Shown here piece after piece: positions 18,701 to 28,984 of a stretch of DNA of 29,056 nt. Made by a program: the position numbers and the translations under genes. The notes under the pieces were generated by a model, which searched no databases, had not been told where the DNA came from, and saw only the letters and a list, made by a program, of their open reading frames with translations. The stretch spans positions 1 through 29,056 of the forward strand of contig JAYMTA010000428.1 in the NCBI GenBank assembly GCA_036897625.1. Direction: 5' to 3'. This DNA is from Pelargonium cotyledonis (taxonomy: Eukaryota > Streptophyta > Magnoliopsida > Geraniales > Geraniaceae). The stretch's first letter is position 1. Each line of letters starts with the position of its first letter.

Positions 18701-21700
18701 AGGTTAACTGTGTGTCAACTTGTATTAACTCTGTTGAGTCTGCTTGTGTACTGACATTGCTTATCATTGTGTATTTAAAGGGCGATATTCAGATTCCTGC
18801 TTCTGAGTTTCATGTAAAATAGGAGCTGCCATACTTCTCTTCGTGTGTTTTTGGTTTCTGGTGAATGATCTAGTCTTGGTCTCAACCAGACTATTAATGT
18901 TAAGAACTTATATTTTTTGTTTTTATGTACAAAACATGTTTGATTCTTAAGTGAAGGTTGTAGTTGCTATCCTCGATAAGATACTCTCCTTAGTTTATTT
19001 TTACAATTTTGCAGCATGGAAAAGGGTGTTTCTCTGATATGTATTTATTATCTTATAGATTGTAAAATATTAAAAATAGGGGAAAGATTTATACAAAACA
19101 GCGCAAATCTGACGTGGATGGAATAATCATATACTTGATAAGCATTCTGTAGAAGTTTGTAGATGAAGTAAGCACTAAGCAGAGACTGCCTGGGTAGACT
19201 AATAAATTGCTATTCCAGAACAAAGGTTGAATGAATAAATTCTGAAACATTTGTCTTGGTTTGCTTGACAGGTTAGGTATCCTGTGCTACTGACACCTAA
19301 CGAAAAGCAAATGGCAAGAGAGGTTTGCCTTGCATTTAGACAAGCGGTATGTCATCTGATAATGGTGAAAAATACACAATATGATCTTACAAATTTATTT
19401 TTGTTGCAATTTCTATTGACTATTGTTTTATTTATTTATTTATTGTTATTGCTTCTTCAAATTTGAAACATTTCATCTATGATCATGATTGTCAAAAGAA
19501 AATTGGCAGTGAGAGAGTTACTGACTTTTGATACACACTACTACACTAGTGACTAGACAAGCATCTCTTATTGACATTTAATTATGTTTATATTCCGTCT
19601 TAACGGTATCCGCTCTGCAAAGATACTGAGTGATCTTCTCTTTAAACTCCTCGTCTCGTGTTATTATCTTAAGAATTTGAATAGAAAATGAAAATTTTCA
19701 ACTTTAATGTGACGTTTGTATAATTTAGTTTTTAATTTAATTAAAATAGTTTCAACTCACTTTCCCAAGAGTTGAATAATTCCAAATTTTAAAGAATTGA
19801 AATAACATGTTAGATGTGTTATTTCGATTTCTTAAGATTTGGAATTATTCAACTCATTTGAGGAAAGATAGTAATTTTTGAATCCCAAATATGCCCTCTT
19901 AAAAATTTAACGAATGCAATAATTATAATTTAAAATACTCGATATGTCTTAGTTTCCTAGGATTTCAATTAAAAATTGGTAAACGAATGCCAGTCCACCT
20001 TAGTGAATCTTTAAAATTTATTCTCATCGTTCTAATCCTTGTGTGTTCCATTATTTGTGTTCGCTTACTATAATTTTTCAATGAGAACTAACAGATAGTT
20101 GATATCCTTGTTCTAAACTTGTGAATGTTCTCAAAATGTTTTTTGATGCATTAAGAAAAAGTTACTTGTAACTTGCAGGTTTGTGGTTTTGATCTATTGC
20201 GTAGTGAAGGTCGATCATATGTCTGTGACGTGAATGGATGGAGTTTTGTGAAGAACTCCCACAAGTAATGCTCGTTTTTGGTCTTTGATCATGCATACCT
20301 TTATTCACTTTGCAATGTATCCACAATCTTGTGTCAATCTTAATTACCTTTGTGTTATAAATATATGGGTGTTGTCGCTGTCAATCATATGAATTTCTCA
20401 TGTTTTACCTCCAGCACTCATCCCCAGTCTAGAGTCATAGACCCCTTATACGGCCATAATCATTATGATAACTCCTAGATATCAAAACTAAAACATAAAG
20501 ATAATTCTTTCTTGACTTTGAATTCTTTTCAGGGTAAAGCTAACTTGCCTTGAATGCTTTGTTTATAAAAAAACTCATCTCATCAGTAAGAGTTTGTACA
20601 AATTTTCTTGTATGGTGGTACTGAGATTTCATACATGACTTGTAGGAGCCAATGTGTCTATTTGTTACCATTTCTGATGATAAATTAATGACCTATAGGA
20701 GCCAAGTCGTTTTGATACATGGCTTCATGTTGGATGCAATCTATCCTAGATACTTTGGATGTGAAATAAGCATTGGCCCTCCTGTTAAAATTACTGGTTT
20801 TGGTCCACATCATTTAAAAAGATAGGAACTGGTTTATATTCTCATGAACATGCCTTCTGATGTTTTGTATTGTTCATACGGTGTCAGTGGGGATATGTCA
20901 ATGCATATATAAAAGTCTATGATTTTGTTGTTGATATATACTATTTCCAATCTTGGTAATCCCACAATATTTTCATGTTTATTAATATTCTAATTTATAA
21001 AGGTTACTCTCTCCTGATATATAAGGTATTACGATGATGCTGCTTGTGTCTTGAGGAAGATGTTTTTAGATGCAAAAGCTCCTCACCTTTCTTCAACAAT
21101 TCCACCAACTTTACCATGGAAAGTCAATGAGCCAGTTCAGCCTGAGGGTTTAACACGGCAAGGAAGTGGGATTATTGGCACATTTGGCCAGTCTGAGGAG
21201 CTACGCTGTGTGATTGCTGTTATTCGGCAGTATGTCATATTCCAATGCTTATTTTATTTAGCTAAGTAGAAATTTATTCTCCCTACTTAGTCATGTTTTG
21301 TTTGAGCAGTGGTGACCGGACACCCAAACAGAAAGTAAAGCTGAAGGTTACTGAGGAGAAGTTGCTAAATCTGATGTTGAAGTACAATGGAGGGAGACCT
21401 CGATGTGAGGTGATAATCTTTTCTCTGGACCTGCACATATTTATTTTTGGGTTACATGATTTATATGATTTTATGGACAAATTGGTAATGTATTTGTACT
21501 TATTTTTTCTTTTCTTCTTTTCACAGACAAAACTTAAAAGTGCTATACAGCTACAAGATTTGTTAGATGCAACACGAATGCTTGTACCTCGCTCTAGGTA
21601 TCACATCTTAATTTACAACTTTCCTGATTTAACTGGTTTTCCATGCTGTGAATCTTACTAATGTCTTACTTAAGACAAACATTTAAACTCAGTTTGGTAG

Positions 21701-24700
21701 TCTATGAGAACTACCGAGTATAAAATTTACTGAATTTAAAGAATCCAGTGGATGCTTCTTTCAATAATTGGTTTCATACATCTGATATCTTAAGAGCTCA
21801 TCCAAAGTTTCTTTTCATATCCTCCCATACTTTTCTACTCTCTGTCTCCTTCTAGTGAATGTCATGCAAAGGTTCTAAAAGATTATATTGTCATTCATGT
21901 TATTTCCATCTTCTACTTTAGATATTTCTACTGGTGAAATTTTCAGTAAGGTTTCTAAACCCTAAGTGTCCTATTTCACTTGCATTTTTGTCCAAAATAA
22001 GTGTTTTGTTTCCTTTTTAGGAAGTTGTTATGCATGAATTATAAAAAATGTCCCCTATAATAAGTTAGTTAGTATCCTTCGAGTTTGTTAAAATACATGT
22101 CCATGGGAATGAAGGAGTAAATCTACAACACTAACTAACCTTTATTTTTTTCTCAAAATAGAAAGTATGACACTTATTTTGGGATGGAGGGAGTAATAAG
22201 TTTGAATGTAAATGTCAAGTCAATGTACTTGTGTTGATCGTCCATGACATGTATTTTTCTTCAAGTTTAGTTATAGTGAGGGAGTGGATATGTTGCGTTT
22301 GAAATATCTTTCTTTGTAGCAATGCTTCTCGCACTTGTCTTATTCTTTATTTAATAACATTGAAGCTCAACATCTGATACTGTCTAGGACTGCAAAACTC
22401 GTTTTGGTCTTCTGTCCGATTCTTTCCAAAATCATTGGGTCCAACCGCCCAAATCCACTCCAGACCAAATATTTTTTTTCTTTTTAAATTAATTTTCATA
22501 AAATGTATTTTTAAATTTTTTTTATTGCTTTTGGTATAATCTACATTATAATATATATATATAAATATATATTTCATTTCCCCTTAATTTCCTTTCTTAA
22601 AAAATAAATCTTTTAACTTCTTTAATTTGAATTCGGTTTAAACTGGTCCAGTCTGGTGTTCGGTTCTTTTCATAGAGATATGGCCCAGGACCGATGCACA
22701 CCCCTATTACTGTCATGAGCGTACGATGTCAAACCTCTTATTCTCTTACCATCTAACTGATTATTTTCCATTCTCTGTGTCTTAAATAACAAAACTCACC
22801 ATTGAGGTTACGCTCATACCTTGGATGTGGTCATTGGATCACTTTATGCTATTATGGTGAAATATATATTAATTCAGAATTCATCATATGGAGATATTGG
22901 CCTGTCATTACAATAGATCCTTTGTCATGTCTTGGGGTTGTCACATATTGCTAATTTGGAAAGTCCTTGTTATGCTCTCCCCAAACTTTCCTTCATAAGT
23001 AAGAATACAATCATTATTTTTGTAGAGAATGAAAAATAGTCCATGTTCTGGTCATTCTATCATTTATGTAAATACATCTTTTTGCATTTTTTCTCAGACT
23101 TAAGTGCAGTAGAAATAGAAAGCAGTATCTTTGGTGAATTAAATCTACTGTTAAGCTACTAAGAATGAACATTCAGTACTGACAACTATATATATAGTTT
23201 AGACCTGATCGAGAAAGTGATAGTGAGGCAGAGGACATGGAGCATGCTGAAAAGCTTCGTCAAGTCAAAGCAGTCCTTGAGGAGGTTAATAAATTTCTCT
23301 CAAATTATGTTAATTTATCTATTTTGCTTTTTTTTTTTTCGTTTTTTTTTTCCTGTGGTCTCCATAAATTTCAAGCATTTCATGTAATTTTCTGCTAAGT
23401 AAAAATAATGTATGGAATTTTGCTCTTCCTTTTTCTATCCTATTGTAAATCTACTGCTATTCTGAATTTGTCAGTTTTCATCGTTAGAAGAAGGTTTTAC
23501 TTCCTATGGATTCAACAATCACACCCACACTTCTATGTGTGTGTGCGCGCTTTTCATCATGTAGCTGACTCAAGGAAAATTTAGGATATTCATGAGGAGA
23601 GTGGCATGACCTTAAATTTCTTGCATTATTTTTACGGGTTAAGGAATCTTTTGGTTTTAAAAACCATACCCAGGCTTAAAGATTTGATTAGAAAGACTTG
23701 TCAGCTATGGCAATGAACAAAATATGATATGCTGTCACAATGCACTCACGACTAAGATTCCATTGCCACATACCTAAGTTCTTCCTCATTATCTTATATA
23801 TTTCGCTAAAACTACCTCTGACTCACTTCCTTGTTGGTTTTGTCTTCTATCCAGGGGGGGCATTTCTCTGGTATTTATAGGAAAGTTCAACTTAAACCTC
23901 TAAAGTGGATTAAAGTTGCAAAAAGCAATGGTGAAGGTGAGGAAGAACGGCCTGTTGAAGCTTTGATGGTTCTTAAATACGGGGGTGTTCTTACTCATGC
24001 TGGCAGAAAGCAGGTATTAATAATTAGTTTATTTCATGTTTTGGTAACTTTTCTTGTTTCTGCACTTATACTTAGGAGTGTTATTATATTGCTTCCGAAA
24101 CTACTCTAACATGGGATCATTTGTGTACTACATATTACAGCATTTCGGACTATTCTTCTAACATTAAGGTTTATGTCTGTTATTTGTAGGCTGAAGAATT
24201 GGGTAGATACTTCAGAAATCATATGTACCCAGGTGAAAATTCTTTGTTACTTTCCATTAAATTTATAAATTAAAAAATGTGGACTTCAAGGTGGTAGAAT
24301 TAGTCATCAGTAGACTTCATTAGCAACAATTTTAGAAAATGAAATAAAAACTTTCAACATGCAACCTCTATGATTTTAATATCCCTCGCAACATATGGAA
24401 CCGCATTTGATAAATTCTTCCATCAAATATTTAGAAATTGGAGATACATGTGCATTTTAAGGTACAGTTAGGGTAGAATTATTGCATCTATTTATTTTAA
24501 TCCATAGAAATCATCTATGTATAATCTTTTCCAATCGCTATAAGTTGTAAATGAGAAAGCGTGATGGATGGATCATTGCTGGAATAGTTGCCAGCTGGTT
24601 TTTACATGGTTGAGGGATTTTTGCTGTTAAAGCAACTTAGCAATAGTTGAAATTTCAACGCCGATAGGTCATGTGTCTGGGAAATATCAGAGACACTAAC

Positions 24701-27700
24701 CAGTGTCTTCACATTCTTAGATAAATGATTTTATGTGCTAATAAAATTGAAATTTTCTATATTTCCTTTGTATACGATTTTTCAGGGTCTCTTTAATGAT
24801 GCATTATTTCACTTATTATCTAACAAGTATTGCTTCAAGTAGTCTGTAGTTCTCTTCTGTCTTATATATTAGCATGACAAATACCTACAAGGGTGATGTA
24901 AAGTTTCATTTCTTTTGGTAATTTCTATGGTGGCATTTTATACAATTGTAGGTGAAGGTACTGGTCTGCTTCGTCTCCATAGTACATACCGTCACGATCT
25001 AAAAATTTACAGCTCTGATGAAGGCCGTGTCCAGGTATGTTTCTGGTAGTGCTAATCTGCTTGTGGTGCTTTCAGGTGTTCTTCTTCATCTTGTTACTGC
25101 ACTTCATTGATTGTGGTCCAACTATCCAAATGTGTCATTAGTTTTGAGACAAGTATAATTCATTTGCAAGTTGCCATTGACAGATGTCTGCTGCTGCTTT
25201 TGCCAAAGGCCTCCTTGATCTGGAAGGGCAGTTAACACCTATTCAGGTCTGTAAATATTTCCCTTAACAGTATTTTTACTGCTTGAGAATGTTAAGTTTA
25301 TTTGTCTGACTTAGTCACCTTTTCAAGGTTTCCCTCGTTAGCAAGGACTCATCTATGTTGGATGGACTTGAGAATGCTAGTATTGAGATGGAAGAAGCTA
25401 AGGTTTGTCTTGGTTCTTGATGTAATTATAAGACGTTTTGCATGGTATATGGTTAACTTTTTAGAGACAATTATGATGCATTCTGTAATTGATCAAGACT
25501 GGTTTAGGAAGGCTGGTCAAAAGACTCAAATATTAACTTCTAAACTTGGATTCTCATTAGGAGACTAAAATCAGGTCTCTTTAATTACATTATAGAGAGA
25601 CATGAGTCTGTTATAAAAGAGTGGGAGCTGAATTTCTTGTAGTGATAAATTTGGATGTAAAGGTGGCTCTTTGATTCAAGTTCAAGTTCTAGCAGTTGTA
25701 TAATTTGTTTGCTTGTTTGGATTGCTTACAGGCTAGATTGAATGAGCTTATAACATCGGGTGCAAAGATAGTTAATAGCAATGGATCATCTGAATATCCT
25801 TGGATGGTTGATGGTGCAGGACTTCCTTCGGACGCTTATAAACTTCTACCCAAATTGGTAATTACATTTTTAAGTTAATGTTAGATGCCCATATTTCCTA
25901 CCATGAGATCTCGTGGCCATTTTTGATAAAGATTTCCTATAATGTTATCTCAGGTATTTGATGAACTAAGAAAAAATAAACAAATTCATGTTATTTTATT
26001 TGCAATAACTTTTACTTGAATTTGGAACGATGAAGCATCTTCATGATTGAGAGATGGCCATTGGCAGTAATGATTAAGTCAGATTTTTTTTTCCTTGTAA
26101 ACTTTATTTTATTCAATGAAATAGGGTCCAGAGCAAAGAAAGAAGCTCAGGACCCAGGAAACATAACAGACCCAAAACCACCCTGCAAAAGCAGCAATAT
26201 AATATTAAGTCAGATTTTCCTTACTTCATTTGCTAGAAATTCCATTTATAATTTCAGTCTTCCATCATCTCTACGAAATGCTTATTCCTATTACAGTTTC
26301 CAAACAAGTAAAAAAAAAAATCCAATTTTCAACTTTTTGTAAACATTCATTTGTGTTTTTATGGCGAAAGTGAGTACTCCTTTTAAGCTGAATTTAAACT
26401 TTATGTATTGGTCATCCACAGTCATATATTATATATGTGAAGTTAAACTGAATTTCTTCACTTTTAGAAAAAAAGTTTTAGCTCATTTACTAAAATTGTA
26501 ATTTTTGAAATTATGAGCCCCTTTTGGTAAGTGCTCTTCTTTAGCTTGGTCTTTTAGTTTGATATTGCGTTGTAGCAAATTGTAAAAACTTCTGAACCTG
26601 TACAAGCACTGCTACTTTAGTTTTCTCTTGCTAGATAGTGTTTTGGAATGTAGCCTCGTCATCATTAGGTGCATAATCCAACATTGACATTCAAGATTGT
26701 TTTGCGGGAAGCATATAAAAGATTACATCCAGTGGATGAATCGTATAATTCCTTTTTCTCTAGCCATACGTGAACATGTGCACTGCAGCCTCTATCATTA
26801 GGTTCATAAATCCATATCAAATTCCACATTGTTTTGTTGGAAGGATATGACAGTTTACATCCAATGGATGAACTATAAAATCCTTTATGCAACCAGATAT
26901 GGAAATTTTCTGATTTTCCTCCGCCTCCCATCTATTTGGAATAGGTACAACTGACTAAAAAAGTCACTGAACAAGTAAAAGTACTTGCTAAAGATGAAGA
27001 TGAACAACTCACAGAGCGAAGCATGTTTGATGTGATTCCTCCATATGATCAAGCAAAGGCCCTTGGTAAAACTAATATCGATGTTGACCGTATTGCTGCT
27101 GGATTGCCCTGCGGTAGTGAGGGATTCCTTCTTATGTTTGCTCGCTGGAGAAAACTTGAAAGGGACTTGTATAATGAACGAAAAGAGTAAGTATCTACCA
27201 TTATTCACTTGTTAGGTTGTGCCTATTGTATATTCTTTCTTATAGTACATTACATATTTTAACTTTTAAGTATTACGTTTCATTCTCACTTCACTAACAA
27301 TATGTTTTTTTTTTTGTTTTTTTTTTTTTTTGCAGTCGATTTGATGTAACTCAGATTCCAGATGTTTATGATTCATGCAAGTAAGTAACTGTAGCTGTAA
27401 ATAGTTTTGGATGCACTACAATTGCACAAAATGCCATCTAGTCATCTACTGACTACTATACTTTTTAAGTATCCAGAACCCAATTCTCTGAGTCCATCTT
27501 GTCCTTTTTACCTGTAGATGTAAATGTGCCAGCTGGACATGTCAAATAGTAGAAGATTAAGTTCATGTCTTGGGTTTTGATGTTATTTGTCACTTCAGAT
27601 GTAATGTAATTTATATAGATGCTCATTTATTCAATGCCATTATCATTGATTTTGTTCGTTATTTTCGATGATCTACTTAATAGATACGATCTATTGCACA

Positions 27701-28984
27701 ATGATCATCTTCACCTAGAAGGGCTGTATGAACTCTTCAAAGTTGCTCAGGTACAACCAACCAAATCCCACCGTAAATGCATCTTCTGTTGTTTTCTTCA
27801 TTTATTGTTGATGTACCAATATGTTATTTATTAAATGAAAAGGCTTGGCAACAAATAATTTGAATTGAAATGAACCAAGTCAATTTATGTATATTTTTCT
27901 GTTGTTGCAGTTACTTGCCGATGGTGTTATCCCAAATGAATATGGAATTAACGCAAAGCAGAAGCTGAAGATTGGGTCAAAGGTAAGGTTGCTTCCATTT
28001 TACCCTTTTACGTTTAAGTTCTTGATCTTTTAAACCTTAGAGTAGAACACTCTCTGGAAGTGCTTTTGGTCCACTCATTCTCTGATTGCAAACATTTCTG
28101 ACATATGAGGATCCTTAGTTTCCTTTGTTTGCAGATCAGAGATATAAAAAATAAAAATAAAAATTGTTGATGGAAACCATTAACAAGCACTCTTTCCATC
28201 CTTGCATTAGCTAATCTATTTTGACTTTCTGCAAAGTTGAAGAATGATAATTGGTCATTCACTAGCCATTTTGTGGCTTTATTGTACCTCTCAGCTGTTA
28301 TAACTAACATATAGGATAGTATCAGTAATGTAATTATAATCAAATGAGGAAAGTTGTCAAACTTCCATTTTTAGTACATTAATTAACTGTTATTGTGGAA
28401 CATAGAGCATGACGTGCTTTCTTTCTCATAATCCTATAATGTTTAATCTTGATGGAAGAAGTAAATTTTAATTTTAGATATTGAAAATTTCAATGATAAG
28501 ACAAAAAAAGCCGATAAATTTATGGTGGTTCAGATGTAGTTTTATTTTACCCCGTTATATTTGATATTGAATCTTATCAAAGTAAAAAGAACCATCCACA
28601 TTGCTTCTTGTTTAGTGATGTTTTCTTAAATTTTTATACTTGACATGTAACTTGCATTTAAAGACCTCACTGTGAATTGCTACATGATTGTGAGAATATT
28701 AAGTCAATGCTGATTTTTGTTGAAATTCAGATTGCTCGTCGTTTGTTGGGTAAAATTTTGATAGATCTAAGGAATACGCGTGAAGAAGCCATTGGTGTTG
28801 CTGAATTGAAAAGTAGCCAAGAGCAGGATTCAGCATCCTCTAAGAATGAAAAGGAAGACACAGATCATCATCAGTCAAAGCTTTACATTAAAAATGATGA
28901 CATGAGAAGGACAAGCACCAGTGATATATCAATGGATCACGAAGACGATGATGATAAAGAAACCAAATACCGATTAGATCCAGA
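12798..28984 (+). CDS. VIH: Plant PPIP5K (VIH/VIP1 type) inositol pyrophosphate kinase-phosphatase, partial
   Basis: Twenty-five exons join in frame: 12798-12857, 13095-13141, 13950-14033, 15035-15098, 16103-16256, 17013-17083, 17974-18078, 18245-18337, 19272-19346, 20179-20264, 21026-21229, 21310-21409, 21527-21597, 23203-23284, 23855-24013, 24190-24232, 24952-25034, 25184-25246, 25328-25402, 25732-25857, 26945-27186, 27336-27380, 27684-27750, 27911-27982, 28731-28984. This gives 841 codons, starting [20 protein letters not shown]. The ATP-grasp kinase half shows KPFVEKP (128-134), SSAGGG (148-153), [13 protein letters not shown] and the metal-binding DVNGWSF (268-274). The histidine-phosphatase half shows [10 protein letters not shown] (R347, H348) and [14 protein letters not shown], then an acidic Ser/Asp-rich linker. 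Family: turns InsP6/InsP7 into InsP7/InsP8 and back, controlling phosphate sensing by SPX proteins. The first exon (usually ~25-30 residues with IGVCVMEKK) is not found. About 190 C-terminal residues, including RTRLYFTSESH, lie beyond the window; the exon ends at a donor at 28985. Confidence 0.93.
13119..13400. repeat. ~141-bp degenerate tandem duplication spanning a VIH exon-intron border
   Basis: Unit 1 starts in exon 13095-13141 (ATTCTTGAAG..., GTGGAGAGGTACATTGTTG). Unit 2 starts at 13260 (ATTCATGAAG..., GTGGAGAGGCACATTGTTG). Similarity continues through 'TTATAATATTG.CGA.TATTATA.TGT.TCTTAATTG' and beyond, at a constant offset of about 141 bases. The copy thus repeats the last ~23 bases of the exon and its donor, but the second donor reads GC instead of GT. 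Confidence 0.75.
14643..14734 (+). repeat. tRNA-like (SINE-head) insert with 13-bp flanking repeats
   Basis: AATCTGTTAGTCA occurs at 14643-14655 and 14722-14734, bracketing 66 bases. The insert contains GGGGCAAGTGGCTTAAGA, resembling the A box of tRNA-Leu/Ser (TGGCCGAGTGGTTAAGG). About 30 bases later comes GGTCTCAGTTCGAGTTTC, resembling a B box (GGTTCGAATCC). A tRNA-derived head between direct repeats is what a short or truncated SINE insertion leaves. It is too short and diverged to be a working tRNA. It lies in the VIH intron 14034-15034. Confidence 0.5.
15770..15789. repeat. (TTA)n microsatellite
   Basis: Six to seven TTA units in a VIH intron. It is a simple repeat. Confidence 0.85.
17267..17577. 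mobile_element. hAT-like MITE in VIH intron 17084-17973
   Basis: The element runs about 17275-17569 (295 bp). It begins CAGAGGTGTCCAAAATTAGG and ends GACCGATGAACTCCTCTA, whose reverse complement starts TAGAGGAGTTCATCGGTC. The interior near the right end carries GGTCTTTGGTCCGGTCCGG, a hallmark of a common dicot MITE family and shared in style with the element at 22385-22706. Flanks GCTTTGAC and GCTTTAGT agree only in the first five bases, so the target duplication is eroded or my ends are off by a few bases. There are no coding parts. Confidence 0.6.
17760..17871. repeat. ~74-bp direct duplication in a VIH intron
   Basis: GCTGAATTCACATGAATGAT at 17760 and GCCGAATTCACACGAGCGAT at 17834 start two diverged copies, each followed by TGTGACATG...TGTCTG. 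The offset of 74 bases makes this a tandem duplication. Confidence 0.7.
18338..19271. other. VIH intron, nothing recognised
   Basis: AT-rich intron of 934 bp between the exon ending ...MRNPDGKE and the exon starting [10 protein letters not shown] see no repeat with clear ends and no open frame with known content. Confidence 0.45.
19710..19992. mobile_element. Foldback MITE in VIH intron 19347-20178
   Basis: Two 38-base arms, 19769-19806 and 19818-19855, are near-perfect inverted repeats (GAGTTGAATAATTCCAAAT on each strand) around an 11-base centre. Weaker complementarity extends outward (CTTTCCC / GGAAAG and beyond) to termini GACGTTTGTA (19711) and AACGAATGCC (19982-19991). The outer ends resemble G.C.TTTGGTNACC-type termini of dicot PIF/Harbinger-like or related MITEs. 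Family assignment is tentative, because I found no clear target-site duplication. An RNA copy would form a long hairpin. Confidence 0.6.
20265..21025. other. VIH intron, nothing recognised
   Basis: Intron of 761 bp between the exon ending ...[10 protein letters not shown] and the exon starting YYDDAACVL. Two short near-repeats of 'TTAATGACCTATAGGAGCCAA' and 'GACTTGTAGGAGCCAA' occur near 20638-20705. There is no gene. Confidence 0.4.
21981..22195. mobile_element. Stowaway-like (Tc1/mariner) MITE, possibly nested
   Basis: The right end reads GACACTTATTTTGGGATGGAGGGAG followed by TA (22194-22195). Its reverse complement, CTCCCTCCATCCCAAAATAAG, is the classic Stowaway terminus. On the left, CCAAAATAAGTGT at 21992-22004 is the inverted counterpart, but the outermost 12 bases are badly eroded. 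A second, weaker terminus-like word, GGGAATGAAGGAGTA, lies inside at 22105-22119. A 10-bp inverted repeat (22064-22073 with 22130-22139) brackets it, which suggests two overlapping elements. Confidence 0.55.
22377..22714. mobile_element. hAT-like MITE in VIH intron 21598-23202
   Basis: The element at 22385-22706 (322 bp) begins TAGGACTGCAAAAC and ends GGACCGATGCACACCCCTA, whose reverse complement starts TAGGGGTGTGCATCGGTCC. It is flanked by ATACTGTC (22377-22384) and TTACTGTC (22707-22714), an 8-bp duplication with one mismatch. The interior is AT-rich with GGTCCAACC.../...AAACTGGTCCAGTCTGG arms. It has no transposase. It belongs to the same broad family as 17275-17569 by its GGTCC-rich arms. 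Confidence 0.75.
24233..24951. other. VIH intron, nothing recognised
   Basis: AT-rich intron of 719 bp inside the phosphatase half, splitting the [10 protein letters not shown] block after its first Gly base. There is no gene or bounded repeat that I can support. Confidence 0.4.
26073..26218 (-). mobile_element. 5'-truncated LINE-like retroposon with 15-bp target-site duplication
   Basis: ATTAAGTCAGATTTT occurs at 26073-26087 and 26204-26218. The 116 bases between, read on the minus strand, end in TTTCATTGAATAAAATAAAG TTTACAAGG followed by a short A-run (T's at 26084-26092 on the plus strand). A 3' end with an AATAAA-type signal and poly(A), flanked by a 15-bp duplication, is the mark of target-primed reverse transcription. 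No coding part remains; the source family cannot be named beyond non-LTR-mobilised sequence. The perfect duplication suggests a fairly young insertion. Confidence 0.72.
26654..26886. repeat. ~100-bp diverged direct repeat (offset ~135 bp) upstream of a VIH exon
   Basis: Copy 1 (about 26654-26757) and copy 2 (about 26789-26886) share, in order, ATCATTAGGT.CATAA, ATTGTTTTG..GGAAG.ATAT, TTACATCCA.TGGATGAA and TATAA..TCCTTT. Each contains the palindrome CATCCA.TGGATG. Copy 2 ends about 58 bases before the acceptor of exon 26945-27186. Confidence 0.7.
27983..28730. other. VIH intron, nothing recognised
   Basis: Intron of 748 bp before the last visible exon. It is AT-rich, with no supported gene or bounded element. 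Confidence 0.4.

Noticed and set aside
12033-25644. TTTCTTGTAGTG at about 25633-25644 as the opposite end of the CACTA element at 12033
   Set aside because: It would enclose almost the whole VIH gene, there are no subterminal repeats beside it, and the flanking three bases (TTG against ATA) do not match as a target duplication. Chance similarity is more likely.
26665-27208. Minus-strand open frames of 88 and 107 codons
   Set aside because: They are shadows of the VIH exon at 26945-27186 and the intronic duplication.
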